In this document: in pieces, positions 10,388-20,879 of the stretch
Layout: each line of letters begins with the position of its first letter
Numbering within the stretch: the first letter of the stretch is position 1
From: Cylicocyclus nassatus
Lineage: Eukaryota; Nematoda; Chromadorea; Rhabditida; Strongylidae
Length of the DNA: 64,000 bases
Direction: 5' to 3'
Assembly: GCA_958299035.1 (NCBI GenBank)
Contig: CATQJL010000223.1
Span: 53,922,302 to 53,986,301, forward strand
Program-made: the position numbers and the translations under genes
The notes under the pieces: model-generated
What the model was told of the DNA's origin: nothing
What the model saw: only the letters and a program-made list of their open reading frames with translations
Database searches by the model: none

Positions 10388-11689
10388 GGGTGTATGTCAA
10401 GAGGCACGATTTTTATTGCCAGCTGGACACCAAATAGCACATAACAAGTGCTCTGCAACTTTCTAAAAGTATACGAGATTTAGAAGAAGATATGTTAGAT
10501 AGTTGCATAAGTTGTTCAATCTTGATATTTTAGAAAAAATTCAAAACAGCAATTTTGAAGGCCAAAAACTCATGAAAATGCATTTCAAAACAAATTCATA
10601 AATATTAGGTTGATTCATAATTAATGCACGTTTTTCTTACCTCTTCTTCCAAGAGCTGGTATTTGACGTGTAATCAATTCCCTCAAAAACTTTTTACGCA
10701 TTCTAAAAGAGCGTTTCTTCTAGTTTCTTATGTGGGCCTTCGCTTTCGTACATCTCCGTTCATTCCAATGTTCTGAGCCTTCAAATAAGAGAGACTAAAT
10801 CCCAAAATTTTTGCTTTTCACTCTTTTTGCTCTAAATCCATGAGGAATAGCCGAATTGATTATAGAAAATATGCATAAGGATCAGGGAACTTTGCGCTAC
10901 AAGATGCTTTTTGAACAAAATTTTCCATGAATTCTGAGCCGAGAAATTCATTTGCGAACTTTAATAATGGTCGCGGCCCTTTCGTGGCATATAAAACTTT
11001 CAAGCAATTGGCGATTGCAGGTCTTTTGCACTATTTAGCAAGGGTAGACCTAGTTCATTTGTTTGTAGAAAAGCGCTAGGGTTTTCCCACTTTTTAGCGG
11101 AGATAAATGAAATAACTTCAAAAATGATCGATTTTTGAACCCGCCGAGATGCCAGAAAAAAGTGAGTACTTTCGACTTTTTCGCGATATTTTCTTCTACA
11201 TTTTTTCCGCAGAATTCAAGCTTGGCATTACTGCTCAAGAGACCCTTGGCTACACGATAAGCGAAGTCTGCTTTATCCTACTTCATTTAAACATAAATTA
11301 TGCTCTCTCAAAGTAAAGGCTTCTGAAAAAAGTTGTTGGCACTCTTCGGGCCAAAAATCTTTTTTGTGTTAGATACAGTCACGCAAAAGTATCTATTTTA
11401 TAGCCACTGATTTGGTGGTTACAGCAGTTTTTATTGCGCCCAGATATGTTCCTTGAAAAAAGAATTATCTTGGTCGAAAGTTGAAATATAGAAAACGTGC
11501 ATTAATTATGAATCAACCTAATATTTCAGTCCGATTTGTAGCAAAAACCATGAAACTCAGTAAGTGGTGACCCCAGACAGAAAGTAAGCTAATGCACTTT
11601 ATCTGATAATTTTTGAAGACTCGCATAGCATTAAACTAGATCTTCAAGTTGGTGACAACCGAAGAAATCGCGCCTCTTGACCGTCTCCC
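10388..11689. mobile_element. 9-bp-TSD (Mutator-like) element, itself hosting a mariner-type MITE
   Basis: The ends are GGGTGTATGTCAAGAGGCAC and, reverse-complemented from the right, GGGAGACGGTCAAGAGGCGC, the same as 2947-3329. A perfect 9-bp duplication GTTTATTAC flanks at 10379-10387 and 11690-11698. It interrupts the foldback 9955-12273 and is in turn interrupted by 10605-11521. With that insert removed, about 385 bp remain, matching the 383-bp copy at 2947-3329. Confidence 0.85.
10605..11521. mobile_element. Mariner-type MITE, innermost of a three-level nest
   Basis: The left end TTAGGTTGATTCATAATTAA is mirrored by TTAATTATGAATCAACCTAA at the right, extending to CGTGCAT/ATGCACG. TA flanks at 10603-10604 and 11522-11523. 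At 917 bp it is shorter than an autonomous mariner (about 1.3 kb), and no transposase frame is readable. Confidence 0.8.
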
Positions 11690-12498
11690 GTTTATTACTA
11701 CCGCTACTATTACGAAGTAAATGAGCGATTTTCGCTTTAAATTATGAAGATTTTGAAACATAGGTCACGTCAGTGTGCACTCTTGAAATTGAGAAATACT
11801 GCGATTTTTCCCACAAATTTCGCCTGTCTCGGCAAAAAAAAGACAAATGTTACAGAGGAGAAAAATTTGCATCGTATGGTGACTGAACGATTTAACATTT
11901 TGTGTTCTACGAGGTTAAAATAAGCCGATTGTAATATTTGGCCACTTCAAACAATAAATCGTAGAAATTCTGAAAGACAAGCCGTAGGGCTACAAAAAAC
12001 TGCATCTGTTGGCAAAAGGCTTGCTTTATCTGCTGGTTATTAGGGCTCCTTCGAAAGTCTCATACAAAAATTTTGGAATTTGGACATGGTAAAAACGAGT
12101 GGTTGTAATTTCCAACAAATATCTCGTCACTTTCGCAACGAACCACAATGGGAGTTTAGCAGCTGGAAAGAGGAAGAAATTCTGCATTGGATGCATTTTG
12201 GAGATGTTTATCTTCATTCTTGCGTGTTTGCCGATGGATTGAAAAAACTGACAAAACTTTCGGACCCACCTAATACATACGCTACCCCAGTATGGTTATA
12301 GATATATGCCAGTGCGCTTTGCTGGCACCCGGTCTACCGTTAGGCTTGATACATACCTTGCTGCAAAAGTATGGACAAAACCCACGAGCAGCGAAGTCGT
12401 AGCTGATCAGCGCTGCAAGCGGCTGCTATCCGATATTACTGCTCTGTCGTTGATGTGCGTTACTTCAAAAAGGCAAGATTTGCCTGAAACCTTCTAAA

Positions 12499-13531
12499 TC
12501 AGAAGTAGGAACTATTCTTTTTCTTGAAACGTCCTTTGTCTTTCCGTTTTCGCCAGTAGTCATGCCGGAAAAGTAGCCCGATAATACGAGCATATGTAAG
12601 GACTAGTAGCTGCTTGATTGTATTGTCTACGTTTAACTGTTTACCGGGTCGTGGATGTCCCAGCACAATCAACAGGTCCCTCCAGGCATGATCATGATCG
12701 TCCACTGGAGGTCAATTATTTGGCTGCATTGTCAGAGGCTTCCTAATTTCTTGAATATCCTTGGCAGCTCGGATATTGATAAAAATAAGTAGTTTCGAGC
12801 AAAAACATCTAATGGCAGCTCCAAACAGCTGAGATAAACTCACAAAAAGTGAAGTTGGCTGCAAATCCAGTTGCAGCGCTGATCAGCAAGAGCAGCGTGG
12901 TGCAGCTATGCTCAAAAATGACTCGCTAAGTATGCACACGATCTTTTTATTTAGCTGCTGCAGTGAGAGGCAGCAGCGCCACTCCGCTGCGAACGATACG
13001 CATCAAGTGCGTTGCTGCCACCGCTACGTATAGACACCCGGGAGACGTCAAAAGGCGCGATTGCGCGATCGGATAAGGCTTGAGCAAGACAATATTCAGG
13101 GCAATATTCAGCAGCAGAGAACTGATTGAAAGCATTAGTAACATGTACACTTACCATCTAAAAATACCAAAATACTCAATATCGAAACATCATCAAGATC
13201 GGTGAGTTTCTTTGCGGCCAGTAACCAACTAGAGGAAGAATAAACCGTATATGGGATGACTGAGGAGAGCTGTACACCCAGCTCCCACATGAAGCTGGAT
13301 TCCCTAGCAGCGAACAATTTGAGAGAAAACCTATTGAGGATAAGTGTACATAACGAACTCACATGTAGGAAATGGAGTTACGGAATTCTTCTCTCTGTCG
13401 TTCCAAATCGAGAAAATTTCGCCTGGCTAACTGTGCCATTTTACATTTGAGTCTGATAGTTGCTTTTCTTAGCTCAAAGATCACAGTGTTGACCAAAAGC
13501 GCAAATCGTGTCACCGGAGGAGCAGCGGACT
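12499..13531 (-). CDS. Three-exon 3' end of a gene of unknown function
   Basis: Function not recognised. Minus-strand exon 1 (13531-13363) follows the acceptor GCTGTTATTCAG and encodes a charged stretch (ARRNFLDLERQREEFRNSIS). Exon 2 (13330-13155) encodes ELGVQLSSVIPYTVYSSSSW and ends at a textbook donor GATG|GTAAGTG. Exon 3 (12704-12499) follows CTCCAG, encodes RDLLIVLGHPRPGKQLNVDN and ends with a basic tail and stop. The phase is consistent at both junctions (AT|G, then G|TG), giving about 183 residues. The first intron would be only 32 nt (13362-13331), unusually short. A 51-nt alternative starting at GTAACTCC exists, but it leads to a stop further on. The second intron (about 450 nt) holds a Mutator-like terminal remnant at 13040. 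Upstream exons were not found. The model rests on frame and splice consistency, not homology. Confidence 0.5.
13040..13062 (+). repeat. Solo terminal remnant of the 9-bp-TSD family
   Basis: GGGAGACGTCAAAAGGCGCG matches the right-end terminal repeat of 2947-3329 and 10388-11689 (GGGAGACGGTCAAGAGGCGC) with one indel and one substitution. No partner end or TSD was found. It lies in the long intron of the 12499-13531 gene model. Confidence 0.55.
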
Positions 13532-13554
13532 CTGAATAACAGCGCGTCAAGAGT

Positions 13555-14090
13555 CAAAGTACCCCATGCCACTCTTCAAGTACTACTTCCTATTCAATCA
13601 AGAGGATAATTGATACCAGTTTGAGAGTCTCTCGTTTAGAATGCATCAACGTAAGTGAAAGGAAACAATCAAAACTGCCGTGACCGTCATGTGATAACAA
13701 TATGGCTGTAACAAATACAACTTTACCAAACTATGCTGTATTTCAGAGCTCCGTTGATTCTGGATAGCATGATCATGTGGTAAACGTGTAATAATTCACA
13801 ACGCAACTTTTTTGTGAGGTGTGTATGTAAGAAAATAAGCTGGAGAGATCGCTACTCGGTCAGAATCAATCCATGGCATGTAAGCTAACTTGTCGAGACG
13901 CAGGCTGTGAAGGACGTCGTGACAGCCACAGCTTAGGCGTACATCTTCATGAGGTGGGTCACCGGGTGGCACAGCTCATCTGAAGGTGTACTGCCAAGAG
14001 ACTGTCATTCTGACATAGTCTGCGTCTCGAAAGCCAAAACCCCAAGATTTCACCAAGAAGACCGTCACCAAGTACATACAGATGGCAAAA
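13555..14090. other. Intergenic stretch, nothing recognised
   Basis: No feature could be supported between the gene model and the hairpin at 14097. Confidence 0.35.
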
Positions 14091-14096
14091 TTGCTA

Positions 14097-14135
14097 AATT
14101 TGCTCTAGATTGAGAGCAGCAATCTAGAGCAAATT
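14097..14135. repeat. Perfect 16-bp hairpin
   Basis: AATTTGCTCTAGATTG (14097-14112) is followed after a 7-base loop by its exact complement at 14120-14135. The role is unknown; it could be the remains of a foldback element. Confidence 0.75.
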
Positions 14136-14137
14136 CA

Positions 14138-14326
14138 ATGGAGGTACATCTCATAGCAGCAAAGTCTGACTATTACTTACGGAACCTTTCCTGCTGGCAA
14201 GATTTGTCCCTATTGATAATGGTAGACTATTTTTCCCGTTATTGCGAACTGAGGATGATGCTTATAATTCAATTTCACATCAAAATTCAGCACGCTACAA
14301 AGTGGGAGTCTAGAAAAGCACGTTAG
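14138..14326 (+). pseudogene. Possible LTR-retrotransposon integrase relic
   Basis: A short frame contains LLIMVDYFSRYCEL (VDYFSRY encoded at 14222-14242). This resembles the conserved VDYFSR block of the integrase core in Gypsy and BEL/Pao retrotransposons. No zinc-binding HHCC region, no second catalytic block and no LTRs are visible, so at best this is a decayed fragment. The match covers only about ten residues and could be chance. Confidence 0.25.
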
Positions 14327-14382
14327 CAAAGGAAAGCAAAAATCGCTCGCTAACTGCGACCTAAAAACTCATGCATCATTAA

Positions 14383-14739
14383 AGGCAGTGTCCTGGCAAA
14401 TCTGGAAAGTTTCGTGGAAAAACTTTTGCGGCCCTAACTAAGGAACGGCCCAAGCGGCAGCGCAAATAACTCACTAACGGCTGAGATATACACCTCCAAA
14501 GTGGACCCCAGGATCGTATATCGGACTTGCATCATGTTTGCAGGTTTTCGCGCGAGGACCCACGCGACACTGATGTGTCGCGCCATGAATATATGAATCC
14601 GATCCTGGGGCCAGTTTGGAGGCGAATATCTCAGCCGTTAGAACACCATCTGAGCTACTGGTTGGGTAATTCTTAGTTAGCCCCAAAATTACTGTCCACG
14701 TGAGATCCCCATATGTCCAGATTTGCCTGGACGCTACCT
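14383..14739. mobile_element. TTAA-flanked MITE, AGGCAGTGTCCTGGC ends
   Basis: The left end AGGCAGTGTCCTGGCAAATC is mirrored by the right end GATTTGCCTGGACGCTACCT with two mismatches. Flanks are TTAA (14379-14382) and TCAA (14740-14743). Inner blocks such as CAGCGCAAATAA and GGCTGAGATAT recur in diverged form at 32270-32590, linking it to the element there. Confidence 0.65.
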
Positions 14740-14743
14740 TCAA

Positions 14744-15899
14744 CTGAAACCAACTAAGCTCGGAGCGTTGACAGATTTGATAGAACTTTGAGTTTGCTAC
14801 TGCGATGACGAAGAGATTAGGTACTTACTTTAGACAAAGTTTGACTTGCAAAAACCATCTTAAAACATGGTTCCGCGAAAGCTTTGGAAGTCTAGCGATG
14901 GAGGGACAATTTGCCATACGTGACAAGTATTGGTAGATGTACCTTTCACCTGCAAAATTTCAATTGCCACCCGTTTGCGCTTCATCATTACCAGCTCTAA
15001 GTGACAGTGGAGGTAGAGGCAGCGCGATTATAGTGACGCGAAAAAAATAATGTGAACTGTTAACGTAAAGTCAAGCTTACGAAGTATCTACTTGCAGTAC
15101 GTATTTGAAGGGCCGATGAGTGATGAGCAAGGAATTTTGAGCTCTAATAAATAGAAGCTTTGTTTCTGTAGATGTAAATATTCCTGTTTATTATTATGGA
15201 ATGACTAGTGAAGAAAGTTGCAAAAGGTCGGCAAAAAACTACCTGCTACTATTTTTACTTGATAGTATGACACTAAACATGGGCGAGTTCTATGTAAACT
15301 TGATATATACGTGAACAGCAGAAAAATGATAGAGTAAAAATGATTAAAATGCAAAAATGAATAGCAAAAAACTTACTTGGTTCGCAATAGTCGCTGTTTG
15401 AGAAGTGGACTTCCCGCGGAAGCTCGGTAACATCCCGCACCTTCATATTGGACCGAGACCTTCGCGAAGCAGGCCGGAAAGTAGGAGTATGATTTTGGGA
15501 AGCAATATTGAATCATGAGCTAGACGACTTTACTGTAAGATTCAGCATAGCATCTAGATATATTTCTGGTCAAGCAGTGGGTGTGGCAAGTAAAGCCATG
15601 TAACAACCAAGAACGAGCCCCTCGCAAAATAATTTGTATGTATGTCGTGTGCCACTTTGTTTCACAGATGCTTCCACAGCAAGAAAAGTAGATATGCTTT
15701 CAAATCCATGGCTAGGTAAAGTCACTGCATGATTAGGCAACGATCTACCAATTTGAACCAGCACCGAAGAGGCCGAAATATTGCGGGTATGCCGTAAGAC
15801 ACAAGTTTCCCGCCTGTCACCAACTGTTCAGAGGCACCGTTAACCAACTTGAGGTTGGTGAGCTTTCGATGCGCTCAACAGTGACTCGTAATACCTACC
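14744..15899. other. Intergenic stretch, nothing recognised
   Basis: No convincing exon, RNA gene or complete element was seen. Confidence 0.4.
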
Positions 15900-15901
15900 T
15901 A

Positions 15902-16109
15902 CAGTCTGCTCCAATCCTAACCAGGCCAAAATTGGCTTGGCGGGAGTGCGCGTCGCGAGGGTTTCGCGCCACTCCTGCGTCTAGCTAGTCTGCTCTCTCC
16001 TCAATCTCTTCGCTCTCCGCGACAGCGCGCGTATGCAGCGCAAGCCCCCAGTGCTGCGAGCGCGCAAATTCAGCCGAGGGTTCGGCCTGGTCCCGATTGG
16101 GGCAGACTG
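15902..16109. mobile_element. TA-flanked MITE, CAGTCTGCTCCAATC family, copy 1
   Basis: CAGTCTGCTCCAATCCTAAC at the left and the mirrored CCGATTGGGGCAGACTG at the right are flanked by TA on both sides (15900-15901, 16110-16111). The 208-bp body is homologous to 47173-47369 in the opposite orientation. Its GC content is much higher than that of neighbouring DNA. TA duplication points to Tc1/mariner-type mobilisation. Confidence 0.75.
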
Positions 16110-16120
16110 TACATATAGGT

Positions 16121-16263
16121 AGGTGCCAGAGTAAGCGAATATTTTGTTCAGGTTGGGGTCCCGCGCAGAATTGACGTCACTTGGATTGATGCCAGCATGG
16201 TGAGTGACGTCCATTCTGCGCGGGACCCCAACCTGAACAAAATATTCGCTTACTCTGGCACCT
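16121..16263. repeat. 143-bp near-perfect hairpin
   Basis: The left arm starts AGGTGCCAGAGTAAGCGAAT and the right arm ends with its exact complement. Arms of about 60 bp (through GTTCAGGTTGGGGTCCCGCG) are almost perfect, and the loop covers about 16180-16205. The high arm identity implies a recent origin or gene-conversion-like maintenance. Flanks (CATATAGGT and CCCATAGTT) match only 6/9, so a TSD is not proven. Confidence 0.8.
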
Positions 16264-16269
16264 CCCATA

Positions 16270-18225
16270 GTTACAAATGGCTGCGAAGAGTGCGCCCCAT
16301 GGCCCAGTGCAAATCTCGCTTCCGCGCGGGACTGCTGCTCAGTGTTTGCACACACCCTATAACTTTCTCAAAAAGCAAGAGCAGATTCGACAGGCGCGGA
16401 GGGCATCAAGTGTTCTAGTGCGCAATTTAGGCACAGATGTGCAACATCCGAGCTATACATGCTACGAAAGTTTTTTCTAGAGTAAGCTTGTTAATACGTT
16501 GGAGTGACTTGTTGATAATGTCGCCGAGATAGCGGCAGCAGGTGAGTTGGAAGTGGCAAAACTTACAGGTGACAGTCTTTCACTGCATTATTCTTGTATG
16601 TGTAAACTTTCCTGTGAAGCTCTTTGTAAGTGATCATATTCGCGATTCTAGATGCTAAACAGTTGGGAAGCTTCAAATAAGCTGGCATTTCTAGTTCTTG
16701 CTTCTGCTTATGTTTCCTTGTCATTGAAACCTGTTCACTTTTAAGGCGAGTGTCCGAGGACCTGAGCACTTTATTTCGCTTTTTACAACCAACGTAAGTC
16801 GAACGATATGTTGCGTTCTTTCACATTTGAAACTGCCATAAAAGATGAACTCCCTTCACACGAGGAATTGAACCTGACTTCCACATAAATACAGGTAAAA
16901 AAGGACAGGTGTTTTATCCTGCGAAATACTCGTCATCATACTGCATCAGCAATATATATACTAACTTCTCGGTGTTGCCATTATTATAAGCAGTCTTCTT
17001 GATGGCGTGCAGTAGATCACTGGAACTCAGAGTGAGAATTTTGGGAAAGAATCATATGAGCCATTTTTGCCATAAACGCTAGCAGAAGTTATGCTATTCA
17101 AGAGTAACCCTAATCACGAACTCAAGGTCGAAAGTTATTCAACGCAAAGATGGTAGATTAGGTAGCAAGCTGATGTACAAGCTGCATAAGCCAAAAGTAG
17201 TGTGCCAAAGCTGAGGTAATGATTGCTTTGATCAAGTTGAAACTGTGGAAGTCTAAGCAAACTTGCATTACTCACCCATAGATGGCACTTACTGGTCAAC
17301 TTATCGAATCTACAGCCCCCTTTTTTATTGTGGCTATCCCATAGGGAGAACGCACCGTTTATTTACAGATTGCCTTTCCCTTTACACCGGACCTTTTTTT
17401 TTATCCGCGCTAAGTTTATGAGACAGACGAACATTGATCTAATGAGAACAATGCGACCAGACGGTAGGACAATCATCACAGCAGAAGCAATTGCTTTTCT
17501 TGAGATTCTTCTGAAGAAAGTAGTCGTTTCCTCTCATGTTTGAATAAATTTTTCGAATGTATCTGGACTGAGAATTCGATGCCCAAAAGAGACTCGCTGC
17601 CTGGCATTCTGTCGGTTGAGAATATTCCTGATTAAGGCAATCGCCGAAGCTTCGCTCACTTCTGTATCTTTAGGTCAGGACACTTGCCTAAAATTTTTGC
17701 AAGAAAGATAGCTATTCAGTGCGTGAAGAATTCCAAACTTCCATAGATTTGAGTTTTCCAGCCTGCCACAAATAGGCTCAAAAAATTGAACAATCTTGGA
17801 TTTCTATCTTTTCTTTTCGCGGAGCGCATTTCTTGAAGTCTTCTCCACACAAAGTACTTTGCGTCTACAAAATAAGCTGATTAGCAGATAGGAACAAAAC
17901 TTCAAAGGAGCTATAACCTCTCAAAGAGAGGTTTAATAACTTTGTTTTTGACGTGCGGTACCATTCCCAAGAGCTTTCCACGAAGAGTTTGCTGCTTCTG
18001 ATGGTCTTTATGCATTCATAAATTTGAAGAGTGAAAAAAGTTATAGCTTTTTGGAATAAAATTTTGCAAAAGGACATTATTGCACCAACCTAATACAATG
18101 ATTATTGATTTATTGTTGGGAATAAATTCGTATTGGCGATTCATGACACGCAACTGGGCGCCGTTGCGTCCAACCGAGATAGCTCGCACATGGGAGAGAT
18201 AGCAGATGGTAAGAGAAGGGAAAGG
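16270..18225. other. Intergenic stretch with a weak terminal-exon candidate
   Basis: Nothing firm. A plus-strand frame ending at 17543 (MRPDGRTIITAEAIAFLEIL and on to a stop) is overlapped by AATAAA at 17543-17548 and preceded by a T-rich tract, so it could be the last exon of a gene. The candidate acceptor (GCTAAG) is poor, and no upstream exon fits. Confidence 0.25.
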
Positions 18226-18233
18226 GCGCCTGT

Positions 18234-18901
18234 TATACTTCGGAATATTCGAATTTTTTTTCGAATAATCGATTAATCGATTATATTCGAAGATCAAAAA
18301 TATCGAATAGTCGAATTTCGAGTATTTTCAAAAACAAAAAATGTCGAATATCCGAATATCGAATTTTCGAAGAGCAAAAATGACAAATATCGAAGTAGTA
18401 TAGGGCTATCAAATATTTTCGAAAGAGGAAAATTGTCGAATAATCGAATATCGAATATTTTCGAAAAAAATTTGAATAATCGATTTTATTCGAGAAAAAA
18501 ACTTGAATAAACGAATACTTTGCATCGACTATGTCTACATCCAAAGAAATTCTAATCTAAATAGCACAATGAAGAACTAGATATAGTGGGCAACTTGAAC
18601 ACAAACGATATTTGCTACTATAGAAATCAAAATTGTGACGTTGTCATGTAGTTATTTAATAACACGAAAATGTCGAATAATTGAATAAACATTGAGAGTG
18701 GATATTCGAATGTACGAATATCTTCAAAAATCAAATTTTCAAATAACCGAATAATCGAATAAATTTGAAACTGACAAGTTTCAAAAAAGCAAATATCGAA
18801 TATAATCGAGATCTTAAAAATTTGGATAATCGAGTTCAAATAAAATTATTCGAATACTTATTTGAATACTCGAATATTTATTCGATTTGGTTCAAAGTAT
18901 A
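18234..18901. mobile_element. TCGAATA-rich element with 8-bp TSD, copy 1
   Basis: The ends are TATACTTCGG and the mirrored TCAAAGTATA. A perfect 8-bp duplication GCGCCTGT flanks at 18226-18233 and 18902-18909. The body is a low-complexity mosaic of TCGAATA and its complement, which fold on each other at many registers. The same ends and body recur at 56488-57158. An 8-bp duplication fits hAT or P-type elements, but the terminus is not a standard hAT end, so the class is open. Confidence 0.8.
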
Positions 18902-18909
18902 GCGCCTGT

Positions 18910-19744
18910 TCAGAACGACGCCGATACGTCCGCAATCTTTGTGTGTGATGAATCGCATGAATCGGGGAGCGGGACTGAGCACACTTAACTGAGTACGTTC
19001 ACACCCCCTTGCAGCAGCAAAAAACCACCAAGCTTCCACATGTTCTATACTATTCGATAGCTTTCGAAGAGTGGAATCCACTTATACTCTTTTTTTCGGA
19101 TTTCATTTGCTTCTACAAAGTTATTTCAAAAGGTTTACGTAGTTTATCAAGTTGTTTCAAAAATAGTGTCCGTTTTGCAAAGTTTTATTTGAAAAGCTAA
19201 AACTTCATTTAGCCTTCACATTTTCGAATGCAATCAAGACCTTCAGAACCAGTAAACCTTTCGTAACCTAGCGCACTGCCGCTTATACTGTTATCGCAAA
19301 CGGGAAGAAAACCATGCGTCAGGAAACCGAAAACTTTCTTTTGAAAACCGTCTTTGAGAGATTACAGCTCCCGTAAAGTTTTGTTGTTATGGCTGCTAAA
19401 CAGCTAACCTTGTAGACGCAGTATACGTTTGTATAAAAAACTTAAGGGAGGAGTTTTGCGAAAAGAAAAAAAAACGAGAAATCAAAAATTGTTCGCTTTT
19501 TTGAGCCTATTTATGATAGACCAGAAAGTCCCAAGCTTTGAAATTTTGGAATTCTTCATGCAGTAAATAGCTAAGTTTCTTTGTAAAGGTGTAGGCGAGA
19601 TATCCCGACCTCAAGCTTTTAGAAACGAGCGAAGCTTTGGCGGTTGCCTTAATCAGGAAAAATTCTTAACCCATAAAGTTCCAAGTATCTATTTTGTAAC
19701 GTCGATTTCTCAGTCCAATATGATCTAAAACTTTATTTAAACAC
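18910..19744. other. Intergenic stretch, nothing recognised
   Basis: No feature could be supported here. Confidence 0.4.
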
Positions 19745-20690
19745 TAGCTTGCTTACCCGGCTCCGCTCGGCCCTTTCAAAACACTGTAATAAAGGTCTCA
19801 TTCCCATCCCTATCCCTGTACAGCTTTTCCCTGTGCCCAATTCTACACTTCATTTCCCGTTTCCTGTGTTGTTTTCGAAATCAGCATGCCCACTTACCCC
19901 CTACCCCTGTGCCAACTCCCAGCCCTTCAGCTCAAATTTTGAAAAAATCGATAAAATCGGTAAAAGTAATGTGTAGTACCAAAAACTAATATTTTATTCG
20001 TGATCAGCATGCTCGATTACCCCCCTTCCCCCTATGCTAACTCCCAGCCCCGTAGCTCAAACTTTGCAAAAAAATCGATAAAATCGATAAAAGTAATCGA
20101 TAATTTTAGAAACTAATATTGTATTCGGAATCGCAATGCTCACTTGCCCCCCCCCCCCCGAGCCAACTCCCAGCCCCGTAGCTCAAACTTTGCAAAAAAT
20201 CGATAAAATCGATAAAAGTAATCGATAATTCTAGAAACTAATATTGTATTCGGAATCGCAATGCTCACTTGCCCCCCCCCCCCCGAGCCAATTCCCAGCC
20301 CCGTAGGTGAACTCTGCAAAAAAATCGATAAAAATCGATAAAATCGATATTAATCGATGACGAAAAGTAGCCTATGACTGTGTGCCAAGTTTGGTCTAAA
20401 TCGGTCCAGAAATAAAAATTTCTATTCCGCACATATCGTCCATTCGTTGTCTGTACGGATCTGTACGGACTGGACATAACCGCGGAGCATGCGCCTCGAG
20501 GTAAAACGCTTGCTCCGATACAAACTCGCCATTGTTAAAATCGTGCTCTCGCAACATTTTGACCGCGCCGCGCGTGGTCCGTAGCGTTTGAGCAGTCCGT
20601 ACGGCCAACGAATCGACGATACGTACACACAGACATACAGACATACAGACATTCAGCTTTATGTATAAGACTAGCGACCCTACGGGTCGC
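19745..20690 (+). repeat. Minisatellite-bearing dispersed repeat, single-orientation copy
   Basis: It begins CTAGCTTGCTTACCCGGCTC and ends in a (ACAGACAT)-type run followed by TTATGTATAAGACTAGCGAC. Inside are about four tandem units of roughly 120 bp, each with CCAACTCCCAGCCCCGTAG, AATCGATAAAATCGATAAAA and a C run (13 C at 20147-20159 and at 20272-20284). A perfect 8-bp hairpin (AGCGACCC-TAC-GGGTCGCT) lies at 20673-20691. The second copy at 41719-42790 is an inverted pair. The class is unknown; the terminus resembles widespread non-LTR or Helitron-like repeats, but I cannot place it. Confidence 0.65.
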
Positions 20691-20879
20691 TGGCAAGTGG
20701 GTTGAGGCCAATACATTAGTGAGTCAAAGCTACACTTGTTTGCACACTAACAATAGGGACATTTGAACAAAAACTATTTGCTTCATGTTGCAGCTTGCGG
20801 TACAATGACAAACAAGACTACTCACAATTTGCTGCACCGTTTTTGAGCACTAATAGTTTTACCAAAGTTAATCTCGATT

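Larger units (their letters stand above)
9955..12273. mobile_element. Mariner-type foldback element split by a nested insertion
   Basis: The left end TTAGGTGGGTCCGGAAGTTT is mirrored by a right end closing AACTTTCGGACCCACCTAA. TA flanks at 9953-9954 and 12274-12275. The arms (about 300 bp and more) are inverted copies along most of their length, which creates mirrored open frames at 9936-10181 and 12026-12301 that are not real genes. A 9-bp-TSD element (10388-11689) sits in the middle; without it and one TSD copy this element is about 1.0 kb. TTAGGT ends with TA flanks fit the Tc1/mariner superfamily. Confidence 0.8.

Noticed and set aside
14474..14743. 89-codon minus-strand frame
   Set aside because: It lies inside the TTAA-flanked MITE 14383-14739 and follows its inverted repeats.
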